The position numbers were made by a program, and so were the translations under genes. Of a stretch of 64,000 nucleotides of DNA, positions 39,201 to 51,200 are shown piece by piece. How positions within the stretch are numbered: the stretch's first letter is position 1; the number at the start of each line of letters is the position of its first letter. Origin of the DNA: Bicyclus anynana (Eukaryota; Arthropoda; Insecta; Lepidoptera; Nymphalidae); contig NC_069099.1 in NCBI RefSeq assembly GCF_947172395.1, positions 12,591,740 through 12,655,739 of the forward strand. Direction: 5' to 3'. The notes under the pieces are model-generated. The model searched no databases, was not told where the DNA came from, and saw nothing but the letters and a program-made list of their open reading frames with translations.

Positions 39201-42200
39201 CAGATCAGATTTGAGAAGAGCAAGACATCTGATACCAAGATTTGCTTTATCACTGAGGGCTTGTTGTTGAGGCAGGTAAAGCTATTGGAATTATTGTGTA
39301 CTTTTAGTGTGGAGTTACAAAGGGTGCTAATAGAGTTACCTTTATGATCAAAAGAACAAAGGGTCATAAACCATTTATTGACATTAATAACAATAATAGT
39401 CACAGTTATTTGGACAATTTTTTAGTGTAGTAAAGTTTATTTCTTTGTTTGAATGTGGTAAAACTGAAACCAACTATAAAACTCAGATATACTTTCCAAT
39501 AGAACCCATTAAATATGATATCTAATGGATTCTATTGGTGGTGAAACTGTACTGCATAGTTAAATTTTAGTATAAAGTATCATTACGAGTATTAAGCTAA
39601 GAAATTACTGTGTAACAGTCAAGTTCAATTGAGTGAGGTTTCTTTTTATATATTTAACTTTGATACCGAATATTTTGAACCAGTATTTTGATACTGCAAT
39701 CGCCAACGTCCATACCATGTTGAATACACCGGTTCTCGTCCGATCACCGAAGTTAAGCAACATCGGGCGCGGTCAGTACTTGGATGGGTGACCGCCTGGG
39801 AACACCGCGTGATGTTGGCTTTTTGCGTATTTTTCGTTTCACTTCTAATAGATTTAAATCCGTGTCTTGTTTGTGTACAAGCAAAGCATTGTTTTTTTTT
39901 TGAGCATTGTTTTTTTTTTGACATACAAATAATTAATAGTTTACTGACATCTAGCGTTTAATAAGTAAACCCCCAACGGCCCGTACCTCGGTTACAATGT
40001 ACAGTGAGGTGACCGACCGCAACTGCAAGTAGTTTGATCAGTTCACGTTAGATGTCCCTAACCGATGTAACTGATTATTAGTCTCGCGCTATGAAGATTT
40101 CGCCGCGTGGAATGACTCCCCCGTTCTTGGCATGTCTAAGCATACTTACCTGGCGTAGGGGACACCGTGATCAAGAAGGCGGTTCCCCCAGAGCGAGGCC
40201 CTTCCATTGCACTGCGGCTGGGTTGACCTCTGCGATTATCCCTAATGTGGATAACTCGGACGCGTAATTTTTGGTAGTGGGGACTGCGTACGCGCCGTCC
40301 CCCCCGGAATTCAACAAAAAAAAAAATATATATAAGCTTTGCTATAGTATAGTAATGGAAATGTTTATCAAATCAACAATCAAATTAAAAACAAATCTAT
40401 AAATAACTATTAGTTATTAGGTGTGAAATGACTATCGAATAATTTAAGAACAGGTTAATTATAATAGTTATTAACTATTATAATTAACTTGTTCTTAAAT
40501 TAATGAAAATAAATTTGATTAATAAGCTTAAAACAATTAGATATAGTTAATATAATTTGAATAATATTTTATACAAAAAACAATACATAATTTTAAATGA
40601 AAAATTTATGAAATGACATCCGTTTTCTACCTTCATTTCTAATTTGTTTGTTAGTAAACAGTACTCCTCGAGTATGGCTTTAGATTTCATACAATATAAT
40701 TTAAAATATGAAAATTGAATTATCAATATTCATATTTTAAATTCAATGTCAAATATTTTTTACGCAATGTTGACACTTTTTTTGGATGTTCTACATTATC
40801 GTTCTACTGCATTGATATTCTTTTTTTCATATTTTTTTAATAATTTTAGTATTTTAATTTTTTGACACTAGGAGCCAAAACGCCTGTCGACCATGACGGT
40901 CTATATTTCAACCGTCTCATGACGTCACTACAACAAATCCCTTACAAACGGAGCGCTTGACAAAAATATTAGTTAGCAATTTAGTTTGACGTTTAGTACA
41001 TCAAGTGTGTTAGTGACGTCACAAAATGGACGACAGCGTTTTTGACGTTTGGGAAATTTTAAAAAATACGTGATATTTTGTTTAAAATGTTCCAGATGTC
41101 TTCGGAAAGCTTGCCCAGCTATGACGTCATAATACTCGACGAAATACACGAAAGACATTTGATGGGTGACTTCCTTCTCGGCGTGCTGAAATGTTTGATA
41201 CATACTCGCAATGACATCAAGCTTGTCCTCATGTCTGCGACAATCAATATTAAACTGTTTGAAGATTACTTCTCCGCTGAATCCGCTGTTGTTATTCAAG
41301 TGAGTTGAAAATATGAATATGTTCCTATCAGAACGGAGAAGCCCAATTTCCATACAAACTCGGGCCCAAATTATACAACAAATACAGAGCTGAAAATTGG
41401 CCATAAATTAGGACTTGATGAATATAATTAAATAGTATAGGACTAAGGAGAACTCAAGAGGCCTATTTTCAAAGAAATGTATATTTGCCTAATCAATGTA
41501 TATTATTACAGGTTGGCAATAATTCATATTCTTTGACATATAAGTAATTGCATTCTGTCTAACACACAGTGACAGTTTTAATAGGGATTTGACACTAACT
41601 TGACACATCTAATCAAATAATGATAATAATGATATTTGACAATGACATCTCATTGATTGATTGGCTTTGACGCGTTTTCAAAGACAACTGAATCAGTGAA
41701 ATATGCATCAAAGAGGGTATATGGATTTGCAAAGCTGGATCGGTGTGAAAATAATGAAATCAGCTTATTTTCCCTGTTGGCGAAGATTATTTAGGCTAAT
41801 ATTCTAATGGAATAATCTAGTAAAATATACAAGATTTTTAGTGCATTGTTCATTTCTGTATCATTCACCATATTAAGTAAACCAAGCTTTTAGGCACCAT
41901 TTTTTCTTTAGCTCCTTCAATTCGTAAGCCGGAATTGATAATAGCCGATTTTTCGATACTCGAAAAATCTATATGATCGGTGCTAGGGTCAGATATATTT
42001 CGGAAAGTAATAATTACAGTAAAAGAACTCCATTTTTCTAAGACAAACTGTAAAGAGAGTTAGAAATATTTTTAAACTAATTTATTCAATTAATTTAAGG
42101 TTCCTGGAAGACTTTACCCAATAGAATTGAATTATAAGCCGATATTAGTTGAAGACAAGCCGACAAGAGATGACAGACTGGACCCACAGCCATATATTCA

Positions 42201-45200
42201 AATTATGCAGTTAATCGACAGCAAGTATCCTAGTAAGTTATTTCTTATATTACAATTTACTTAGCTAAGTAGAGTCTAGCGCGGTGATAGCCCAATGGAT
42301 AGCCCAATGGACTGCATTCGATTCGGAGGGCGTAGAATCCGAAAATACTGAACCGATATGAAAAATTCTTTCAGAGGCAGGTACACCATCCCAGGGTGAT
42401 TGATACAGGCTATATAAACCACCATAGTAGGAATACGGGAATATACTTTAATTCCCGTATTCCTACAAGAACGGGAATTACGCGGGTGAAAACGCGTGGT
42501 TTCTGCTAATCTATACTTAATATTATAAAGAGGAAAACTTTGTTTGTATGTTTGTATGTTTGTTTGTTTGATTGTAATGAATAGGCTCAAAAACTACTGG
42601 ACCGATTTTAAATATTCTTTCACCATTCGAAAGCTACATTATCCACAAGTAACATAGGCTACATTTTATTTTGAAAAAAAAGAGGGTTCCGTAAGACATT
42701 TGGGTTCGGACACAAGGTTATGGGTAGTCGAGTTTTACGCGGACGAAGTCGCGGGCTTCGGCTAGTATATGATATTTTCCGGAATTTTTATTACTTTAAG
42801 CTGCCGAGTTTTTTTTTGCTGTTATAATTAATTTAAGTTGTTCTTAGAATAATAATGTTTTTTTTTATGTTTTTGGAGTTTACTCCTTAAGAATCGAGTT
42901 TTCATATATAGCCCCCGATATGAAAAAAATATGGCAGTAAAATTCGATAAACGAATGATAGCGTTACATTTTTGTGCGCAACCTATTCTGCGCACTTTTC
43001 ACCGTGCGTTGCCGCCAACAGCACGTTGACGGGCGAGCACGCCGCGGCCTACTGCTCCTCGGTTCCATTCCCTTTTCAGGCGTATGTATATATACATAGA
43101 TACATAGTGTATGCTGCGGGGCAACATACACCTATTTAGACAGACAGATCTGAAAGAGTAAACTCCATTCGTGCGTCGGAGCTGACACACACTTTTTTTA
43201 TTCTAGGCGACGAAAGAGGAGATCTACTAATATTCATGTCAGGGGTTCAGGAAATAACAGCAATATGTGACGCAGCGCAACAATACACGGAGAAGAATAA
43301 GAACTGGATCGTTCTGCCGCTACACAGTGGACTGTCTCTTACGGAACAAGATAAGGTATCAACCTATTTTAACCACTTGACTCCTAAATGGCCGACCGGT
43401 CGCCCATCGTATCCGTTACTTGACATGTAAAAAAATATAAAGTAAACTTAGGGCAATAGGCGAGCACAGTATCATGCTCCGCGCGATAGGGGAATATAAA
43501 GATATTTTTAAATGGCTCACAACGGTAGATTAAAACCGCATTCCCTGACTATCAACTGGACGGCTTCTTCAACGTAGACGGGCTTTTCGATAAAATACTC
43601 GCGGGCAGCGAATGGTTGATGGCCCAATATGACAATCCTCCCATAAAAAGTGGAAGTGGAGCTTCAACCCGCCACGCTGCTCCAATGCGGGTTGGCGGGC
43701 TTAGAGTAATAATGGTAATATCACCGGGAGCGACGGCTTAACGGGCTCTCATGAAGTCGAAGAAAAATTTAGTACAAAGAAAAACTCAGTCCACATAGCC
43801 CTACCCAGGATTCGAATCTAGGACCTAACCACTGGACCAAAAGGGAAGTTAAAAGATAAGAAAGACAGTTAAGGTTGTAAAAATCGCGACAAAAATCGTT
43901 GAATGTTTGGAAAGACCTTAATTTTTCGAGTTACATTTATAAAAATATTCATATGTGCACTATTAGAAAAGTACTAAAAATACGACTTTTAAAAATTCTA
44001 TCCCTAAATAAATAAATAAGTCGTTCATACTTTGAGTTATATTTTTGTAAAATGGTAAGTGGACTTATATTATTTAAAAAGCTTGCGAATTTATTAATAG
44101 AACGGGGGTGAAATAGGGGTTGAAGGTTTACATCGAGTTTCACGCGGACGAAATCGCGAGTATCCTCTAGTATTAAATAAAATAAAGTAAATACATAGGT
44201 GACCAAGACCTATAGCCGCAGGTAGTTTTATGTTTACTTATTTTTTTTTTCCATGTTTCAGGTGTTCGATTACCCACCGGAAGGAGTTCGAAAATGCATC
44301 GTATCTACAAATATTGCCGAGACATCAGTTACCATTGATGGTATAAGATTTGTTGTGGATTCTGGAAAGGTAAGGTATCTAATTATTATTTTAAACTTGT
44401 TTTGTGATCACTGGACATATACTAGCTAACGTCCACGAATTATTTCGCGTGGAAATCATTGATAAACTTCCATTCATTATTTACGTACAATTTTATCATG
44501 AAAAGATAGGTACGTCAAAATTAAAAAATAGACATGTGATGTCGCGAACTGTTTTAAAATTTAAGGGGAACAATTCACATGTGATTTTTGCGTAAAAAAC
44601 ATTTACGCAGTGCACGCACGGAAGCTCATATAAGGACTAATTTTTCCCGTTTTTATAAAATTTTTCATTGATTGTAGCGTATAGGGTATAGCCCGAGGCC
44701 AAGGCTTTACTCCTGTGAAGCATTATAACACCGAATAATATGTTTACAGGTAAAAGAAATGAGCTACGATTCGTCGACAAAAATGCAAAGGCTGAAGGAA
44801 TTCTGGATATCAAAAGCAAGTGCTGATCAGAGGAAGGGGAGAGCGGGGAGAACTGGTAATTTATTTTCCTTATTTGGGGTCCTGTACTTAAAGGTTAAAA
44901 CTGGACCCTATCACAAAAATTCAACTTGTCTGTCTGACATCAGGCTGTACGTATCTCATAGTTAGACAGTTGAAATTTTCACAAATGATGTGTTTCTGTG
45001 GCCGCTATAACAATTAATACTAAAAAACAGATTTAATATAGATATAAGGGAGATCCCATACAACAAACGCGTTTTTTGCTCGTTTCTGCTCGATATTGAT
45101 AACGGTATACAGATAGACGCTTTAAATATTTACAAAATATATATTCACCATATATATTAAATAACCTCCTCCTTTTTGAAGTCGGTTAAAAATAAATAAT

Positions 45201-48200
45201 TATATTGAAATAAGACTAATATTTACTCCCTTGTATGGGGCTCCCATACAACAAACGTGTTTTATTTTGCCATTTTTATAGATAATGGTACAGAACCCTT
45301 CTTGCGCGAGTCCGACTATCACTTGGCCGGTTTATATTTATTATTTAGTAATGAGACCGCCGTTGCATGCTAAGTGTAGATTATTAATTGTTTTTCATGT
45401 TTTTATTTATCTATATTACTGTATTTTTGTGTGCAATTAAGTATTTCTTCTTCTTCTTATTTCTTTTCTAGGCCCCGGCGTGTGTTACAGAATATACTCC
45501 GAGCAACAATACACAGATTTAGAAACATTCAGTACACCAGAAGTGTCCCGAGTACCGCTCGCGTCGCTCTTGCTACTGATGAGTTCGCTCGGCGTCAATG
45601 ACGTCAGACGCTTCCCTTTCATAGACGCGCCGCCGACTGACGCCGTGGAAGACGCTCTGTTGGAACTAAAACAACATGTGAGTAAATGAAAAAAAAAATT
45701 AATGAAAAAAAAACCGACTTCAAAATCTCATAAATGTATCCACTAAACTAAAAAGCAAAAAATAATATTGTATGTGCTACCTTCTGATCAATTTGAAGGC
45801 GGTGAATTTTCTCAGCGTCCGAGACGTCAGTTGCTTTCCTTTCAAAGACGCGCCGCATTATAATGTGAAAATTTCTCTTTCTTATTTTAAATGTGTCTTG
45901 TGTTTATTACTGAATTGTCTGAATGTCTATAGTACCTCTAGCATCGCTCTTGCTACTGTTGAGTTCTCATAAACATCGAGACAAACTAATGTAGAGAACC
46001 CAGTTAAATACATTAATATTATTGGTTCATTTAATTCTTTAGGTAGTTGGGGTATCAGGCACAACAATAGTGTTATTAGAAGTGGTACATTTTGAAAAAG
46101 AAACTTTTTTCTTTTAAGGGTTATATATTTTTATAAGAGAGTATGACAAAATCCTTCAAGTTAATCAATTTATCTTGCAGGCAGCCCTAACATCAAACGA
46201 GAAGCTGACAGCGTTAGGCAAGGCATTGGCGAATTTGCCCGTCGAGGTGTCGCTAGCTAAAGCGCTCGTGGTAGGCAGTGCTACCTTGCCGCCTCACAAA
46301 CTGGACTCCGCGTTGGCCTTGACTGCTGCTTTGGGCATCCGTTCCATATATACTACACGGGCGCATAGAGATTTTGAATGCGAAGTGAGTATTATACTCT
46401 ACACTATCCATACTTCCATACCCATAGTAATATTATAAATGCGAGTCACCTTTTTACGGCTTAAGGACCTAACCGATCAAGATGAATTCTGGTTTTATAT
46501 TAGGTGAAACCTTAAAGCAGAACATAGGCTACTTTTTGTCCCTAAAATAGAAAGAGAAGGAGGTGAATTAGGGGTTGAAATTTTATATGGAATGTCCTTC
46601 ATTTTTAGAGTTCCCGTTATAAAAATTTGTGCATAAATGGCCCACATATTTACCCCTATGAAATTAAAAAGGGGTTGATTTTTTATGAAAGTATTTTTCA
46701 AGTTATGTTCCCGGTAAAAGGAAGGTTCATTGACTATCGTCAAAATCTAAAATCGAATGGGTACAAAAAATATTACCCTAAATTTAATCTCTGGACCTAC
46801 TAAACCGATTTTGAAAATTCTTTTACAATTTTGTTTTTTTTTTTAGAATCCGGATTCCGAATATTTAATTGATTAGCAAGACTGCAAGTCACATCCTATT
46901 TTCTATTTTTATTTGAATTCCGGGGGGGACGGCGCGTACGCAGTCCCCACTACCAAAAATTACGCGTCCGAGTTATCCACATTAGGGATAATCGCAGAGG
47001 TCAACCCAGCCGCAGTGCAATGGAAGGGCCTCGCTCTGGGGGAACCGCCTTCTTGATCACGGTGTCCCCTACGCCAGGTAAGTATGCTTAGACATGCCAA
47101 GAACGGGGGAGTCATTCCACGCGGCGAAATCTTCATAGCGCGAGACTAATAATCAGTTACATCGGTTAGGGACATCTAACGTGAACTGATCAAACTACTT
47201 GCAGTTGCGGTCGGTCACCTCACTGTACATTGTAACCGGGGTACGGGCCGTTGGGGGTTTACTTATTAAACGCTAGATGTCAGTAAACTATTAATTATTT
47301 GTTTGTCGAAAAAAAAAAACAATGGTCAAAAAACTAGCTTGTATACAAACAAGATACGGATTTAAATCTTATTAGAAGTGAAACGAAAAATACGCAAAAA
47401 GCCAACATCACGCGGTGTTCCCAGGCGGTCACCCATCCAAGTACTGACCGCGCCCGATGTTGCTTAACTTCGGTGATCGGACGAGAACCGGTGTATTCAA
47501 CATGGTATGGACGTTGGCGACGTGAGAATCAAAATAGTGGATAAAACTAAAATAATTAAACGTTTGATCAATAAAATTAAGTAAAAACCTCTGAACCTTC
47601 AAGATTTTACATAATAAATACATTATTTTTTTTTAGAATTCACGTAAACCCGATGAATCGGATCACGGTGATCCTATAACACTGCTCTCGTTATACTGCG
47701 CATGGCTACGAGAGAAGTCGGGCGGCGGAGGCAGGGCATGGTGCAGACGACGCGGCATTGAGGAGCAGAGACTTTACGAGCTCACCAAGTTGGCTGCTCA
47801 ACTTCGGAATTTACTACAAGTATGTATTACATGGGTCTTATTAGAAGGCTCAAAGTCACTCAGCGGGCGATGGAGCAAACTATCCTTGGAGTTTCTCGAG
47901 TCGAATCAGAAATGTTGATATCCGCAGAGGAACCAAAGTCACTGACATAGCTCAGCGAGCCGCGCAGCTTAAGTAGCAATGGGTAAGGAACATAGTTCGA
48001 AAAGCCGATGGGGGTTGCGGTCCCAAGGTGCTGAAATAGTGACCTTGCACCGGAAAGTGCAGTATTGGTCGAACTCCCAATAGGTGGACTGAGGTCATCA
48101 AGCGGGTTGCAGGGAGCCGCTGAATGCTGTCGGCTTGAGACCGTTTTGTTTAGAAGTCCATGTAAGAAGAGAAATCTATGACCAGCAGTGGTGGACGTCC

Positions 48201-51200
48201 ATCGGCTGATAATGATGTTGATGATGAAAAATTTGACTGCCTTGTTGGTTCAGTTGTTAGTCCTAGGTCGGGCTATGACATACTGAGCTTATAATTTTTT
48301 TAAGGAATAGGGTAGTTGACTCATATAAAATTTAATATAAATAATATTAATTTCGTGTAATACATATCTGAAATATATAGATATTCATTAATAAAAGTTA
48401 AGGATAGGATTTCTTATAAAACTTAATTTTGACTTACGACGAGTGAACGATTTATGAACAATTTACTTATTATCTATAACAGCATTGCCAACTTGCGAGG
48501 AATTCCCCAAATGGCGGGGGTTTTTTGGGGAATTTCGATATGTTCTTTCCCCAATTTGGGGAGTTTCTGCTTCGATTTGTAGGGATTTAGAAAAATACAT
48601 ATTGGCAACACTAATTTATTATGTACCATGTGAAATTGACCAATATTTGTCATTTTGTTATATTTTTTTGTTTGGAAATCGAAGCTGGCAGTATCCAGTG
48701 GTATAAAGCCTCAAAGCTAGGAAGTGATTTATTTATCAGAGAAAATGAATTATTTCTGAAATGAAAAATAAACTCTTTTATAATTTTACGAGTCCTTTGC
48801 ATTTTTGTAGTTGAGAGAGCAATCTTCGCGAAACTTGCGAGCGTTACAAAAACATAACCTGCACTTATATCTGCCAAAGACGTCTTAACCGGGGTATGCA
48901 CGCTCGGTTAAGATAAACGCCCGATTTACATCCTTAACCGGCATATGGGCTGTGGTGAACAGGAAATTTGGACTTAACGGCGTTTAACTTATTTAAACGG
49001 TTGATTATGTTTAAACGAATGTCGGTGAACTTGAACCTAAATGTCTAACTAATTGTTAACTAATATTTTTGTCAAACGCTCCGTTTTTAAGGGATTTGCA
49101 TGAAACAGTTAAAATATCATGGGCGACAGGCGTTTTGGTTCGTATTGTCAAAAAAATATTTATTTCATGTCAATCACGTCTCAAAAAGATATAATATTTT
49201 CTTTTATTTCCGCCAGGGTACAATGACTGATCCTGGGCTCCATACAATTTTAGACGATCCCTTTGTCTATCTCTCTTCATGACATGAGGCATGAGGATGT
49301 AACTAACTCACCAAATTCGGGGTGCTAATAGGCTAGTTGATACTTTTTTTTAAATGGTCTTAAACTGTATATTATCGCTCTACTAGATTAAAAAAATATA
49401 TCATATATTTTTGAGACGTGATTGACACGTGTTATCACTTGTCTGGAACGGTGAAGGATAAACATCGTGAGGAAACCTGAATACCAGAGAATATTCTTAA
49501 ATCTCTGCGTGTGTGAAATCTGCCAATCCGCTTTGGGCCAGCGTGGTGGACTATTGGCCTAACCCCAAAAAGCTCAGCAGTGAGCCGAGGGTTGGTAATG
49601 ATGATGAAAATAGGCTTATAATAATGATGATGATGATGTAAAAGTTACGTCTTCTATTATATTTTAATTGTGGAATGGGCTTAGTGGGCTTCTAAGGTGC
49701 TAGAATGGCGACTCCACACCCAAAATGCGCAATATTGGTCGACCTCCTACTAGGTGGGCTTATTACATCAAGCGTATTTACTATTGAGCCGCTAGATGTA
49801 TGGGACTCAAGACCATGGTGTTTTGTATTTTTACAAGAATCCTATATTCTCGATACCACAGACACATTAATACAAACAAACAAGAAAACAATTTATTATA
49901 AAAACACAAAAATATTTTACGTAATCTATTCTAATCAACTGTTTTGACTCTCACATCGCCAACGTCCATACTATGTTGAATACACCGGTTCTCGTCCGAT
50001 CACCGAAGTTAAGCAACATCGGGCGCGGTCAGTACTTGGATGGGTGACCGCCTGGGAACACCGCGTGATGTTGGCCTTTTATTTTTTTACTTCTGTTTTA
50101 ATGAATTCGTTTTAACAAAGATCATTAATCAAGGCATAATATATTGTGTTTCTAACGCATCAATGTTGAAGTAAAACTTCTTTACGCACACTTTGATATG
50201 AGGAGTAAGCTCGTTACGAAAAGTGTAATCGAGTGTGGCGAACGGACGTCGAGAGGGAAAGCTAAAAAAGTTTTACTCAGTCGTGTGGTTTAAAACATAC
50301 TCGTTTTTTTCTTATTATTAAAGATTATTAGTTTACTAACTGACATCTAGCGTTTAATAAGTAAACCCCCAACGGCCCGTATCCCGGACAGTGTACAGTG
50401 ATGTGACCGAACGCAACTGCAAGTAGTTTGATCAGTTCCCGCTAGATGTCCCTAACCGATGTAACTGATTATTAGTCTCGCGCTTTGAAGATTCCGCCGC
50501 GTGCAATCACTCCCCCGTTCTTGGCGTGTCAAAGCATACTTACCTGGCGTAGGGGACACCGTGATCAAGAAGGCGGTTCCCCCAGAGCGAGGCCCTTCCA
50601 TTGCACTGCGGCTGGGTTGACCTCTGCGATTATCCCTAATGTGGATAACTCGGACGCGTAATTTTTGGTAGTGGGGACTGCGTACGCGCCGTCCCCCCCG
50701 GAATTCAAATTTCAAAGTTTAATTCAAAGCTTTTAAGATCTAACAAAAGTTTTAATATTTATAATTTTGTATAGCGTAACTTCATTCATTAATTTATAAT
50801 AATTAATAAGTAATAAACCAGCTGGGTCAACCCAGAGAAAAGCGCAGCCGTGCTTTTCACTGGCAAAGCGGTCTCCCGTTTCAAGTCCGGACTCAAAGAA
50901 GTCTCCCTTTACGGAGCACCTTCAGGTACCGTATAGACGGCACTCTCTCTTCACCCAGACAGATTCGCGCAGGAGTCCCTCAGGGCTCCGTGCTCTCCCC
51001 GCTTTTATACTCGCTCTTCACAAGCGACATTCCCACCGACCACCCGGGCGTACACGTCGCCCAGTTTGCGGACGACACCGCACTGTACGCGACGGCAGTA
51101 AACCGGGTCCACATTAGAGCCCGCCTCCAGAAGGCGGTAAACATTATAGGTAAATGGTTCCGCCTTTGGCGTATAGAAGTCAACCCAGAGAAAAGCGCAG

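Noticed and set aside
39646..39924. 92-residue minus-strand frame
   Set aside because: Antisense to 5S copy A.
40978..41095. Possible extension of DHX34 exon 4 upstream to the ATG at 41078
   Set aside because: The tccag acceptor at 41095 keeps phase and family alignment with exon 3; the upstream codons do not match.
50452..50715. 87-residue minus-strand frame
   Set aside because: Antisense to U1 copy C.
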